From Rubrivivax sp. (GTDB lineage: Bacteria > Pseudomonadota > Gammaproteobacteria > Burkholderiales > Burkholderiaceae_C), in assembly GCA_030653385.1 (NCBI GenBank), contig JAURZM010000050.1, positions 1 to 64,000 on the forward strand: a DNA stretch of 64,000 nt, read 5' to 3'. The notes below the pieces were generated by a model. That model searched no databases. It had not been told where the DNA came from and saw nothing but the letters and a program-made list of their open reading frames with translations. This document shows, in pieces, positions 8,384 through 17,078 of this stretch (the first letter of the stretch is position 1; every line of letters starts with the position of its first letter). The translations under genes were made by a program, and so were the position numbers.

Positions 8384-9163
8384 ATGTTTGCCCGACTGCG
8401 TGAAGACATCAGCTGCATCCTTGAACGCGACCCCGCCGCGCGGTCGACGTGGGAGGTGCTGACCTGTTACCCGGGTCTGCACGCGCTGGTGCTGCACCGC
8501 CGCGCGCACTGGTTCTGGCAACGAGGCTGGCGCTGGTTGGCCCGTTTCACCTCGCACATCGGCCGCTTCCTGACCGGCATCGAACTGCACCCCGGCGCCA
8601 CCATCGGCCGGCGGGTGTTCATCGACCACGGCATGGGCGTGGTGGTGGGCGAAACGGCCGAGATCGGCGACGGTTGCACCATCTACCAGGGCGTGACGCT
8701 GGGCGGCACCTCGCTGTCCAAAGGCGCCAAACGCCATCCGACGCTGGGCCGCGACGTGATCGTCGGCGCCAATTCGCAGGTGCTGGGGGGTTTCACGGTG
8801 GGCGACGGCGCGCGCATCGGCAGCAGTGCGGTGGTGGTCAAGCCGGTGCCGCCCGGGGCCACGGCGGTGGGCAACCCGGCGCGCATCATCGTGGCCAGCG
8901 TGGACGCTGCGCGTGAGGCGGCGGCCGCGAAGATGGGTTTTTCGGCCTACGGTGTGACGCAGGGCGACGACCCGGTGTCGCAGGCCATGAAAGGCCTGAT
9001 CGACAACGCCTCGGGGCACGAACACCAGATCATGCTGCTGTGGCAGGCGATCGAAAAGCTGTCGGCCCGCTCGCGCGAACTGCCGCTGGGCGACTGTGTG
9101 CCGCAAGACGCCCAGACCACCGAGGTCTTCGACGCCGAAGGCTTGAACCGGCTGGTGAAGTAG
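8384..9163 (+). CDS. cysE: serine O-acetyltransferase
   Basis: The 259-residue product is a serine acetyltransferase, which makes O-acetylserine from serine and acetyl-CoA as the first committed step of cysteine synthesis. The left-handed beta-helix hexapeptide repeats are clear from [19 protein letters not shown] through [12 protein letters not shown] and [21 protein letters not shown], including the catalytic DHG and GETAEIGD motifs. I chose the ATG at 8384 because GAAGGA ends seven bases upstream of it; an in-frame GTG at 8369 overlaps this ribosome-binding site. The N-terminal helical domain is short, as in the EpsC/NifP-like subtype common in Burkholderiales. A C-terminal extension of about 80 residues follows the beta-helix. 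Confidence 0.93.
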   Translation: MFARLREDISCILERDPAARSTWEVLTCYPGLHALVLHRRAHWFWQRGWRWLARFTSHIGRFLTGIELHPGATIGRRVFIDHGMGVVVGETAEIGDGCTIYQGVTLGGTSLSKGAKRHPTLGRDVIVGANSQVLGGFTVGDGARIGSSAVVVKPVPPGATAVGNPARIIVASVDAAREAAAAKMGFSAYGVTQGDDPVSQAMKGLIDNASGHEHQIMLLWQAIEKLSARSRELPLGDCVPQDAQTTEVFDAEGLNRLVK

Positions 9164-9194
9164 GGCGGGAAGTACGGCGGCCGAGCGCCGCGGG

Positions 9195-9788
9195 TCAGGC
9201 CGGCGGTGGCCTGATTGCGCTCTTCGGTCTGAAGGCCTTGCACACCGCTTCGTCGGTTTCGATGTAGGCGCCGCCGATGAGGTCCACACAATAGGGCACG
9301 GCGGCAAAGATGCCGTGCACTGGCGGCGTGGCTTGCGGCAGGCCCTGCAGCGTTTCCGCAATCGACTTGGGCTGACCCGGCAGGTTGATGATGAGCGATG
9401 AGCCGCGCACCACCGCCACCTGGCGCGACAGGATGGCCGTGGGCACGAAGGCCAGGCTGATCTGCCGCATCTGTTCGCCAAAACCCGGCATCACCTTGTG
9501 GGCCACGGCCAAGGTCGCTTCGGGCGTCACGTCGCGCAGGGCCGGGCCGGTGCCGCCTGTGGTCAGCACCAGATCGCATTTGGCCGCGTCAGCCAGTTCG
9601 ATCAGCGCGGTGCTGATCTGCGCCTCTTCGTCGGGAATCAGCCGCTCGTGCCATTCGATGGGGTTCTGCACCGCACGGCCCAGCCAGTCTTTCAGGGCCG
9701 GGATGCCTTTGTCCTGGTAAACACCGCTGGAGGCGCGGTCGCTGACCGACACCAGGCCGATGCGAACGGTCTCAAGGCTCTGGTTCAT
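9195..9788 (-). CDS. mogA: molybdopterin adenylyltransferase
   Basis: The 197-residue protein belongs to the MogA/MoaB family that adenylylates molybdopterin before molybdenum insertion. Typical motifs are IGLVSVSDRASSGVYQDKG at the N-terminus, DLVLTTGGTGPALRDVTPEA for substrate binding, and SLIINLPGQPKSIAE. It would support molybdoenzymes such as the nitrate reductase NasA encoded about 9 kb away. The ATG at 9788 overlaps the stop of the upstream darP gene by four bases, so the two are translationally linked. The gene converges on cysE with only about 30 bases between stops. Confidence 0.93.
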   Translation of the reverse strand: MNQSLETVRIGLVSVSDRASSGVYQDKGIPALKDWLGRAVQNPIEWHERLIPDEEAQISTALIELADAAKCDLVLTTGGTGPALRDVTPEATLAVAHKVMPGFGEQMRQISLAFVPTAILSRQVAVVRGSSLIINLPGQPKSIAETLQGLPQATPPVHGIFAAVPYCVDLIGGAYIETDEAVCKAFRPKSAIRPPPA

Positions 9789-10351
9789 GCCTGCAGCAGG
9801 GGTTTGATCAGCTGGAAGAGTTCGCGGTGGCTCTTGGGCTGGCGCGATTCGGGGGTCAGGCCGGCGCTGTCGCGGCGCGCCGCGCGCACCAGGCTGCGCA
9901 GCTGCTGGCTGTCGGTCTGCGGGTGCTCGAGCATCCAGCGGGTCAGCGCTTCGTCGTCGGCGATCAGCTCGGCGCGCCAGCGTTCGGCTTCGTGCAGCGC
10001 CAGCGTGTCCTTGGCACTGCCCAGCGTGGCGGCGGCCACGGCTTCACGCAGCGCTTCTTCGTCGGCGCTGCGCATCAGCTTGCCCACGTATTGCATCTGG
10101 CGGCGTTTGCCTTCGAAGCTCTTGGTGCGGCGGAACTGTTCGATGGCCTCGCGCAGCGCCTCGGGCATGTCGATGGCGGCCAGCCGGTCGGCCGACAGCT
10201 CGGCCACCGCCACACCCAGTGTCTGCAGGTCTTGCGACTGCTGCTTCAGGCGCGTGCGGCTGGGGCGCGTGGGTGCACCGTCTTCGTCGAAGGCCAGCGG
10301 CTCGCCGTAGTGAACGTCGATGCCGCGATGCGGTGCGGCTCTGCGGGCCAT
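9785..10351 (-). CDS. darP: ribosome-associated protein DarP (YjgA, DUF615)
   Basis: This 188-residue protein matches the DUF615/YjgA family (DarP), which associates with 50S ribosomal precursors. Family features are PSRTRLKQQSQDLQTLG near the start, REAIEQFRRTKSFEGKRRQM with YVGKLMR in the centre, and ESRQPKSHRELFQLIK at the C-terminus. The ATG at 10351 places the conserved region after a short basic lead; a longer start at 10393 is possible. It is transcribed ahead of mogA with a four-base overlap and diverges from pmbA about 90 bases away. Confidence 0.9.
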   Translation of the reverse strand: MARRAAPHRGIDVHYGEPLAFDEDGAPTRPSRTRLKQQSQDLQTLGVAVAELSADRLAAIDMPEALREAIEQFRRTKSFEGKRRQMQYVGKLMRSADEEALREAVAAATLGSAKDTLALHEAERWRAELIADDEALTRWMLEHPQTDSQQLRSLVRAARRDSAGLTPESRQPKSHRELFQLIKPLLQA

Positions 10352-10439
10352 GGGGCTGTGTTTTCCGTCTGCGTTGGAGGTGGCCGGTATCATAAGTGCG
10401 CATTCCCGCCAGCCAAATCTGCCGAAGGCGCCCCTGCCG

Positions 10440-11840
10440 ATGACTTCCCCTTCCAGCGCCAATTCCAGCGTATCTTCCAGCCGCGACAGCGGTTTTGCCT
10501 TCCGCACCGAGCAGTTCCAGCAGATCGTCGAAGACACGCTGTCGCTGGCCCGCCAGCTGGGTGCCAGCGACGCCGGGGCCGAGGTCTCCGAAGGGGTGGG
10601 GCTGTCGGTATCGGTGCGCATGGGCGAGCTGGAAAACGTCGAGCGCAACCGCGACAAGAGCCTGGGCGTCAGCGTCTACCTGGGGCAGCGGCGCGGCAAC
10701 GCCAGCACGTCCGACTTTTCGCCGGCGGCGCTGAAGCAGACGGTGCAAGCGGCCTACGACATCGCGCGTTTCACCGCTGAAGACCCGGCCGCCGGCCTGC
10801 CTGAAGCGGCCGACCTGGCTTCACCGGCCGAGGTGGCGCGTGAACTGGACCTCTTCCACCCCTGGGCCGTGGACGCCGCGCAGGCCGCTGAACTGGCACG
10901 CCGCTGCGAAGACGCGGCGCTGTCGGTGGACCGCCGCATCACCAATTCCGAAGGCGCGGGTGTGTCGGCGCAGCAGGCGCATTTCTGGGCCGGCAACAGC
11001 CGCGGTTTTCGCGGCGGTTACGCCAGTTCGCGCCACTACATCTCGGTGTCGCCGATTGCCGGCAAGGGCAAGAACATGCAGCGCGACGGCTGGTACACCA
11101 GCATGCGCGACGCCGCCGACCTGGCCGGCCCCGAGGTGGTGGGGCGTTACGCCGCCGAACGTGCACTGTCGCGGCTGAAGTCGCGCCGGGTGCCCACGGG
11201 GCAGGTGCCGGTGCTGTTTGAATCCACCGTGGCAGCGGGCCTGCTGGGTGCGTACGTGCAGGCCACCTCGGGTGGGGCGCTGTACCGCAAGGCCAGTTTC
11301 CTGGTCGATTGCCTGGGCCAACCCGTGCTGGCCAAGCACATCGACATCGACGAAGACCCGCACGAAGCCAAAGGCAAGGGCAGCGCACCTTTCGACGACG
11401 AGGGTGTGCGCACGTGTGCCCGCCGTGTCGTCGACGCCGGTGTGGTGCAGGGTTACTTTCTGTCCAGCTACTCGGCGCGCAAGCTGGGCATGAAGACCAC
11501 CGGCCATGCCGGCGGTTCGCAGAACCTGCGCATGAGCAGCCGCCGCACACGGCCCGGCGATACGCTGGACAAGATGCTGGCCAGGCTGGGCCGTGGCCTG
11601 TTTGTCACCGAGCTGATGGGCCAGGGTGTCAACTACGTCACCGGCGACTACTCGCGCGGGGCTGCCGGCTTCTGGGTCGAAGATGGCCAGATTGCCTACC
11701 CGGTGCATGAAGTGACCATCGCCGGTCACTTGCGGCAGATGTTCAAGGACATCACCGCCATCGGCGCCGATGCCTACACCCAGGGCAGCAAGACGGTGGG
11801 TTCGGTGCTCGTCTCCCGCATGAAGCTCGCCGGTTCCTGA
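10440..11840 (+). CDS. pmbA: metalloprotease PmbA/TldE
   Basis: The 466-residue product is the TldE/PmbA subunit of the TldD-TldE protease, which in E. coli processes microcin B17 and degrades the CcdA antitoxin. Recognisable stretches are the N-terminal ERNRDKSLGVSVYLGQRRG, VPVLFESTVAAGLLGAYVQA in the central domain, and GDYSRGAAGFWVEDGQIAYP near the C-terminus. TldE lacks the zinc HExxxH motif of its partner TldD, and none is seen here, as expected; no tldD is present in the window. The start at 10440 precedes a Ser-rich N-terminus that is not part of the domain. Confidence 0.92.
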   Translation: MTSPSSANSSVSSSRDSGFAFRTEQFQQIVEDTLSLARQLGASDAGAEVSEGVGLSVSVRMGELENVERNRDKSLGVSVYLGQRRGNASTSDFSPAALKQTVQAAYDIARFTAEDPAAGLPEAADLASPAEVARELDLFHPWAVDAAQAAELARRCEDAALSVDRRITNSEGAGVSAQQAHFWAGNSRGFRGGYASSRHYISVSPIAGKGKNMQRDGWYTSMRDAADLAGPEVVGRYAAERALSRLKSRRVPTGQVPVLFESTVAAGLLGAYVQATSGGALYRKASFLVDCLGQPVLAKHIDIDEDPHEAKGKGSAPFDDEGVRTCARRVVDAGVVQGYFLSSYSARKLGMKTTGHAGGSQNLRMSSRRTRPGDTLDKMLARLGRGLFVTELMGQGVNYVTGDYSRGAAGFWVEDGQIAYPVHEVTIAGHLRQMFKDITAIGADAYTQGSKTVGSVLVSRMKLAGS

Positions 11841-12053
11841 AGCTGGTTTGCGGGGCGACCCGCATGGTGCTTTCCCTGATTTCAGCTTCCGTTTAGCTGC
11901 CCTGCGCACACTGCGACTGGCAATTCGTTTGCAGGGAGCGGCGTGCACTGGGCCGAGCGGGTAAACCCGCCCGAACTGGCCAAGGCCGACTCCTAGAATC
12001 GCGCGCCGTTGACCCTTCAATTTCACCACTGGTCCCTGACAGGAGATACACAC

Positions 12054-13136
12054 ATGGAACGTCGTTCCTTCGTTCGCAGCGCCGGCTTGGCGGGCGTGCT
12101 GGCTGCCGGCACCGCACCGGCCATCGTGCATGCACAAGCCAATATCCGCTGGCGCCTGACCTCGGCTTTCCCGAAGTCGCTGGACACCATCTACGGTGCT
12201 GCCGAGACTTTCACGAAGAAGGTCAAGGACATGACCGGCGGCAAGTTCGAGATCTCCGTCCACGCGGCCGGTGAGTTGGTGCCAATGCCCGGTCTGGTTG
12301 ACGCGGTGCAAAACGGCACCGTCGAAATGGGCCACACGGCGCCCTACTACTACTTCGGCAAAAACGACGCCTTTGCGCTGGGCTGCGCCATTCCCTTCGG
12401 GCTGAACAGCCGCCAGATGACGGCCTGGCAATACGACGGCAACGGCCTGAAGCTGATGCGCGAGTTTTATTCGAACTACGGCTTCACCAGTTTCCCGATG
12501 GGCAACACCGGCGCACAGATGGGTGGCTGGTACCGCAAGGAAATCAAGACCGTGGCCGACATGAAGGGCCTGAAGTTCCGCGTCGGCGGTTTTGCCGGCA
12601 AGGTCACGGCCCGCCTGGGCACGGTGTCGCAGAACATCCCCGGTGGCGAGATCTACCAGGCGCTGGAAAAGGGCACCATCGACGCCGCCGAGTGGGTGGG
12701 TCCGTACGACGACCAGAAGCTGGGCTTCAACAAGGTCGCGCCCATCTACCACTACCCCGGTTGGTGGGAAGGTGGCCCGCAGCTGGACCTGTACGTCAAC
12801 CAGAAGGCCTTCGACACGCTGAGCGCCGAGTACAAGGCCATCATCGAAAGCGCAGCCGCCTTTGCGCACACCGAGATGCAGGCCAAGTACGACGCCCGCA
12901 ATCCGGGGGCACTGAAGCAACTGGTGGCCAACAAGACACGCCTGGTGGCCTTCCCGAAGCCGGTGCTCGACGCCGCCTTCAAGGAAGCCATGGCGCTGTA
13001 CAGCGAGATCAGCGCCGCCAATCCGGCGTTCAAGAAGATCTATGACGACTACAGCAACTTCCGCCGCGACTCGAACCTGTGGTTCCGCTTCACCGAAGCG
13101 CGTTTCGACAGCTACATGCAAAGCGTGAAGCTGTAA
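12054..13136 (+). CDS. TRAP transporter substrate-binding protein, DctP family
   Basis: This 360-residue periplasmic binding protein begins with MERRSFVRSAGLAGVLAAG, a twin-arginine-type signal with cleavage after HA-Q, so it is probably exported folded by Tat. The mature part shows DctP-family motifs such as MKGLKFRVGGFAGKV, IYQALEKGTIDAAEWVGPYD and YHYPGWWEGGPQLDLYVN. The WWEGG loop resembles alpha-keto acid binding TakP proteins, so a 2-oxo acid or related carboxylate is a reasonable guess. An AGGAG ribosome-binding site precedes the ATG at 12054. Unusually, the gene faces the two permease genes tail to tail across a shared terminator instead of lying in one operon with them. Confidence 0.9.
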   Translation: MERRSFVRSAGLAGVLAAGTAPAIVHAQANIRWRLTSAFPKSLDTIYGAAETFTKKVKDMTGGKFEISVHAAGELVPMPGLVDAVQNGTVEMGHTAPYYYFGKNDAFALGCAIPFGLNSRQMTAWQYDGNGLKLMREFYSNYGFTSFPMGNTGAQMGGWYRKEIKTVADMKGLKFRVGGFAGKVTARLGTVSQNIPGGEIYQALEKGTIDAAEWVGPYDDQKLGFNKVAPIYHYPGWWEGGPQLDLYVNQKAFDTLSAEYKAIIESAAAFAHTEMQAKYDARNPGALKQLVANKTRLVAFPKPVLDAAFKEAMALYSEISAANPAFKKIYDDYSNFRRDSNLWFRFTEARFDSYMQSVKL

Positions 13137-13153
13137 GCGCACCGCGCCAAGGC

Positions 13154-13181
13154 AAAAGCCCCGCAACTGCGGGGCTTTTTT
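13154..13181. terminator. bidirectional rho-independent terminator
   Basis: GCCCCGC (13158-13164), loop AACT and GCGGGGC (13169-13175) form a perfect seven-base-pair hairpin with four As on the left and six Ts on the right. It lies between the convergent TRAP binding-protein and large-permease genes. The T-run serves the plus-strand gene, while the A-run provides a shorter U-tract for the minus strand. Confidence 0.9.
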
Positions 13182-13225
13182 GTGGCCGTCGACAAGGTGT
13201 CGACGGCCGAGATGGCACCACAGCG

Positions 13226-15019
13226 TCAGGGCTTCTTGGTGCCCGCGGCGTCCTTCTTCATCGATTCTTCCAGCGCCTTCATCGGGTCGTTGGCGTCCTC
13301 GCCACCTTCAGGTGCACTGGCGCCATCTTCCGCCGGCGCGACGTCACTCTCAGGTTCGGACGCCGCTTCGTCGGGCGGGTCGATGCCCATGCTTTCCAGC
13401 GCCTTGTCGGCGTCGATCTGCTCCACCTTCTCGATGCCACCGCTGACCAGTTCGGGGTTGAAGACGATAGCGGCCACCATGATGAGCTGCAGGATGATGA
13501 AGGCGATCGAACCCTTGTAGATCTGGGTCGTGGTCACCGCCGGAATCAACTTGCCGGTGATGCGGTCCTTGTAGTCGACCTTGGCCGCGACGCTGCGCAG
13601 GTAGAAGAGCGCAAAGCCGAAGGGCGGTGTCAGGAACGAAGTCTGCAGGTTCATGGCCAGGATGACACCGAACCAGATCAGGTCGATGCCCATCTTGTCG
13701 GCCACCGGCGCCAGGATGGGAACGACGATGAAGGCGATCTCGAAAAAGTCGATGAACATGCCCAGGATGAACACCAGCAGGTTCACCACCAGCAGAAAGC
13801 CCAGCTGACCACCCGGCAGCTTGTCGAACAGGGCTTCGACCCAGTAGTGGCCGTCGGCCGCATTGAAGGTGAAGCTGAAGACGGTGGAGCCGATCAGGAT
13901 GAACATCACGAACACCGACAGCCGTGCGGTGCTGTCCAGTGCCTGCTTCATCAGGTTCAAGCCCAGCCGGCGCCGTGCCACCGACATGATCAGCGCGCCC
14001 ACCGCGCCCATGGCGCCGCCCTCGGTGGGCGTGGCCACGCCCAGGAAGATGGTGCCCAGCACCAGGAAGATCAGCACCAGCGGCGGGATCAGCACAAACG
14101 TCACCTGCTCGGCCAGCTTGGACAGCAGCCCGAAGCGCAGCACGCGGTTGGCGATGGCCAGGCCCAGCGCCAGGAAGGACGCCACGGTCATCGACAGGAT
14201 GAAACGTTCGTCGCCAGGCGCCGGCACCTCACGTTCCAGCAAAGGATTCAGGATCGACTGGTGAACCTGCGACCAGGCAAAGCCCGCGGCGGCACACACC
14301 ACCAGCAGCACCAACAGCGAACGGTGGCCGCTGGACCCGCTGCTTTCGCGGTAGATGCGGGCCTCTGCCGGCAGTGCAGGCACCCACTTGGGCTTGATGA
14401 AGGCCACGGCGGCGATGAAGAGCAGGTACAGGCCGATCAGAAGCAGCCCGGGGATCAGTGCGCCGGCGTACATGTCACCCACCGAACGGCCCAATTGGTC
14501 GGCCAGCACGATGAGCACCAGCGACGGTGGAATCGCCTGCGCCAGCGTGCCGCTGGCCGTGATGGTGCCGGTGGCGATGGTACGGTTGTAGCCGTAGCGC
14601 AGCATGATCGGCAGCGAGATCAAGCCCATGCTGATGACGGCAGCGGCCACGACACCCGTGGTGGCCGCCAGCAGCGCGCCCACCAGCACCACGGCCACGG
14701 CCAGGCCGCCCCGCAGCGGGCCGAACACCTGCCCCACCGTTTCGAGCAGGTCTTCGGCCATGCCCGAGCGTTCGAGGATGATGCCCATGAAGGTGAAAAA
14801 CGGGATCGCCAGCAGGGTGTCGTTCTGCATGATGCCGAACACCCGCAGCGGCAGCGCCTGGAACATGTTCAGCGGAAACAGGCCCGCTTCCATGCCGATG
14901 AAGCCGAACAGCAGCCCCGTGGCCGCGAGGCCGAAAGCCACCGGTATGCCGGTGAGCAGAAAGAGCAGAAGCCCCGCAAACATCAGCGGGACGAAGTTCT
15001 GTGCAATGAAGGCCATCAT
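13226..15019 (-). CDS. TRAP transporter large permease subunit (DctM)
   Basis: This 597-residue integral membrane protein is the DctM-type permease of a tripartite ATP-independent periplasmic transporter. It has more than ten hydrophobic segments with typical motifs, for example LAIPFFTFMGIILERSGMAE, GALLAATTGVVAAAVISMG, ATPTEGGAMGAVGALI and MNLQTSFLTPPFGFALFY. It is longer than the classical DctM (about 430 residues) because of a central loop and a C-terminal acidic tail of about 70 residues rich in Asp, Glu and Ala. The larger form is usual for the TakM-like subgroup. The gene follows the small permease gene with a two-base gap on the minus strand. Confidence 0.93.
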   Translation of the reverse strand: MMAFIAQNFVPLMFAGLLLFLLTGIPVAFGLAATGLLFGFIGMEAGLFPLNMFQALPLRVFGIMQNDTLLAIPFFTFMGIILERSGMAEDLLETVGQVFGPLRGGLAVAVVLVGALLAATTGVVAAAVISMGLISLPIMLRYGYNRTIATGTITASGTLAQAIPPSLVLIVLADQLGRSVGDMYAGALIPGLLLIGLYLLFIAAVAFIKPKWVPALPAEARIYRESSGSSGHRSLLVLLVVCAAAGFAWSQVHQSILNPLLEREVPAPGDERFILSMTVASFLALGLAIANRVLRFGLLSKLAEQVTFVLIPPLVLIFLVLGTIFLGVATPTEGGAMGAVGALIMSVARRRLGLNLMKQALDSTARLSVFVMFILIGSTVFSFTFNAADGHYWVEALFDKLPGGQLGFLLVVNLLVFILGMFIDFFEIAFIVVPILAPVADKMGIDLIWFGVILAMNLQTSFLTPPFGFALFYLRSVAAKVDYKDRITGKLIPAVTTTQIYKGSIAFIILQLIMVAAIVFNPELVSGGIEKVEQIDADKALESMGIDPPDEAASEPESDVAPAEDGASAPEGGEDANDPMKALEESMKKDAAGTKKP

Positions 15020-15021
15020 GT

Positions 15022-15639
15022 TCAGTTCGCCTTGCCGGCCAGCAGGGCCTCTTCACGACGCGCCGCCTCGGCGGCCAGTTCTTCGGCCAGACGCTGTTCT
15101 TCGTGTTTGTCGTCGGCACTGCTGAAGGGTTCGCTGCGGTGGCCGGTGAGGAAGGCCACGCGCTTGGTCAACTCGGACACACATTGCAGCAGCAGCAGGC
15201 TGAAACCCACCGGGATCAGCAGCATCACGGGCCAACGGATCAGACCGCCCGCGTTCTGACTCATTTCGCCCGAGACCCAGGCACGTTCGAACACCGGCCA
15301 CGACAGGTTGATGAGGATCAGCGTCAGCGGGATGGTGAACACCACCATGCCGACGATGTCGATGATGGTGTTGGTGCGCTTGCTGAGCTTCCCCGCGATG
15401 AAGTCAATGCGCACATGGCCGTTTTTCAACCACACATAACCGGCACCGAGCAGGAAGACCCCGGCAAACAGGTACCACTGGATTTCCAGGAACGAATTGG
15501 ACCCGACGTCGAAGGCCTTGCGCATGATGGCATTGCCGGCGCTGATGAGCACCGCGGCCAAGACCAGCCAGCCGATGAACTTGCCTATCCATTCGTTCAA
15601 GGTGTCGATCAGGCCCGACAGCTTCAGCAATGCACCCAT
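15022..15639 (-). CDS. TRAP transporter small permease subunit (DctQ)
   Basis: The 205-residue protein has four membrane spans and the DctQ motif region EIQWYLFAGVFLLGAGYVW with KNGHVRIDF, where the conserved tryptophan and arginine of the family are seen. In TRAP systems it couples the substrate-binding protein to the large permease. The ATG at 15639 is preceded by GGAG six bases upstream; a longer frame to 15675 adds only 12 unconserved residues. A charged C-terminal tail rich in Glu, Ala and Arg extends about 30 residues into the cytoplasm. Confidence 0.92.
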   Translation of the reverse strand: MGALLKLSGLIDTLNEWIGKFIGWLVLAAVLISAGNAIMRKAFDVGSNSFLEIQWYLFAGVFLLGAGYVWLKNGHVRIDFIAGKLSKRTNTIIDIVGMVVFTIPLTLILINLSWPVFERAWVSGEMSQNAGGLIRWPVMLLIPVGFSLLLLQCVSELTKRVAFLTGHRSEPFSSADDKHEEQRLAEELAAEAARREEALLAGKAN

Positions 15640-15709
15640 CTTGTCTCCTGGCGCCCGAGCGGGAGGCGCTTTCAAATTCTATGCAGCGCACTCTAGGCGT
15701 CAGGCGCTG

Positions 15710-15745
15710 AAAACCCGCTGAACGGGCCTGCGATCAGCGGGTTTT
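15710..15745. terminator. hairpin terminator between DUF442 gene and TRAP operon
   Basis: AAAACCCGCTGA (15710-15721) is perfectly complementary to TCAGCGGGTTTT (15734-15745), giving a 12-base-pair stem with a 12-base loop. The outer A/T pairs supply the U-tract in either direction. It begins inside the stop codon of the minus-strand DUF442 gene and should end its transcript before the dctQ promoter. Confidence 0.8.
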
Positions 15746-16098
15746 CAGAGCGTTTGCGCGGCGCTGAACAACCGGGTCGAACGGGCGCCGCTGCGGCAGA
15801 AGGCCAGCAGCGGGCGCGGCAGTTGACGCAGCAGCGCGGCGAAGGCGGCGATCTCTTCGGGCGACTGGTAGTTCCCCGCCACCGGCAGGTGGCGGTACTG
15901 CAGGCCTGCGGCCAGCGCGGCGGCTTCGATCTGCGCGTTGGTGGGCTGGTCGGGGCCGTGCTCGAAGTCGGGCCGGTTGTTGACGACGCTCCTGAAGCCG
16001 GCGGCAGCAGCAACTGCCATCGCTTCGGGCGTGAGTTGCGGGGCCACGCAGACGTCCGGCGCGATGGCCCGCGCGGGCAGGCTCGGCGGGATGTTCAT
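15745..16098 (-). CDS. DUF442/TIGR01244 family cysteine phosphatase or sulfurtransferase
   Basis: This 117-residue protein has the fold signature of the TIGR01244/DUF442 family: VCVAPQLTPEAMAVAAAAGF, VVNNRPDFEHGPDQPT and a P-loop CRSGARS of the CX5R type used by cysteine-based phosphatases. Members of this family occur alone or fused to beta-lactamase-like persulfide dioxygenases (Blh), where they act on sulfur-containing substrates. Here it stands alone. It is followed by a strong terminator and preceded closely by the YqeY-like gene, so the two may form one transcript. The natural substrate cannot be told from sequence. Confidence 0.85.
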   Translation of the reverse strand: MNIPPSLPARAIAPDVCVAPQLTPEAMAVAAAAGFRSVVNNRPDFEHGPDQPTNAQIEAAALAAGLQYRHLPVAGNYQSPEEIAAFAALLRQLPRPLLAFCRSGARSTRLFSAAQTL

Positions 16099-16102
16099 GT
16101 GG

Positions 16103-16552
16103 CTACTGGGCCAGCGCTTGTTTGACCGCCGCCGAGACCAGGCCCATGTCGGCCTTGCCGGCCAAACGGGCCTTGGCTGCGCCCATCACCTTGCCCATGT
16201 CGCCCGGGCCGGCAGCGCCGAGTTCGGCCACCAGGGTTGCGACGGCCGTGTTCACCTCGTCGGCCGACAGGCGCTGCGGCAGGTAGGCTTCCAGCACCTT
16301 CAGTTCGGCCGTTTCCTTGTCCACCAGGTCGGTGCGTGCGGCAGCCGCAAAAGCGGTGATGCTGTCCTTGCGCTGCTTGATCAGCTTGTCGACGATGGCC
16401 ACCACCGCGGTGTCGTCCAGCACGATGCGTTCGTCCACCTCGCGCTGCTTGCAGGCGGCCAGCAGCATGCGGATGGCGCCCAGGCGGTCGGCATCCTTGG
16501 CGCGCATGGCGGCCTTCATGTCGTCGGTGATGCGGTCTTTGAGGGTGCTCAT
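16103..16552 (-). CDS. GatB/YqeY domain protein
   Basis: The 149-residue protein consists entirely of a YqeY domain, related to the tRNA-binding tail of GatB. Motifs include LKDRITDDMKAAMRAKDADR, LGAIRMLLAACKQREVDER and the C-terminal MGKVMGAAKARLAGKADMG. In many proteobacteria it lies directly downstream of rpsU, as here, and is thought to be linked to tRNA-dependent amidation or stress, without firm evidence. The ATG at 16552 was chosen because the conserved LKDRI segment begins right behind it. Confidence 0.88.
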   Translation of the reverse strand: MSTLKDRITDDMKAAMRAKDADRLGAIRMLLAACKQREVDERIVLDDTAVVAIVDKLIKQRKDSITAFAAAARTDLVDKETAELKVLEAYLPQRLSADEVNTAVATLVAELGAAGPGDMGKVMGAAKARLAGKADMGLVSAAVKQALAQ

Positions 16553-16588
16553 CGGGGGCCTTTCAGGAAGAGCCGGTCGAGAATGAAA

Positions 16589-16619
16589 CAAGCCCGCTGC
16601 GGCGTCCCGAGCGGGCTTG
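16589..16619 (-). terminator. terminator-like hairpin after rpsU
   Basis: CAAGCCCGCT (16589-16598) pairs with AGCGGGCTTG (16610-16619) over ten bases with an 11-base loop. On the minus strand it is followed by TTTCATT. It separates the rpsU transcript from the YqeY-like gene and may cause partial termination. Confidence 0.75.
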
Positions 16620-16654
16620 TGTGGTCAGGCGCGGAAGCTGCGCGGCAAAAAAGC

Positions 16655-16867
16655 TCAGTACAGCTTCTTGGGCAGCTGCATGCTGCGCACGCGCTTGAAG
16701 TGGCGCTTCACGGCGGCGGCCTTCTTGCGCTTGCGCTCGGCGGTGGGCTTTTCGTAGAACTCGCGTGCGCGCAGTTCGGTCAGCAGGCCGATCTTTTCAA
16801 TGGTGCGCTTGAAGCGGCGCAGGGCCACATCGAAAGGCTCGTTCTCTTTGACGCGGATGGTGGTCAT
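16655..16867 (-). CDS. rpsU: 30S ribosomal protein S21
   Basis: The 70-residue protein is S21, recognised by [20 protein letters not shown] and the basic C-terminus with [17 protein letters not shown]. It binds the 30S subunit near the anti-Shine-Dalgarno region of 16S rRNA and helps initiation. The start at 16867 gives exactly the family length; longer in-frame extension upstream has no similarity. A terminator hairpin and the YqeY-like gene follow downstream, the usual proteobacterial arrangement. Confidence 0.95.
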   Translation of the reverse strand: MTTIRVKENEPFDVALRRFKRTIEKIGLLTELRAREFYEKPTAERKRKKAAAVKRHFKRVRSMQLPKKLY

Positions 16868-17078
16868 GTAGGTCGGGGTCCCGAAATTGAGGTTGCGCTC
16901 GGTGTCTTGCCAGGTTTTGCGAAGCCCCTTGGAGATGTCCCTGGAGCTTGCCTGCTGCGATCCGGTCATGACCCGGCTGCAGCAGGCCCAGGCAGCGCCT
17001 GGGCAAGATCGACACGCTGGTTTGCCAGCAAAGCCCGAAATTATAGACCGGGAAATGCCGCGCAGGGGCTGGACGCGC

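Noticed and set aside
13079..15259. 726-codon plus-strand frame opposite the TRAP permease genes
   Set aside because: Translation is full of His, Gln and Asp repeats caused by antisense reading of a membrane protein.
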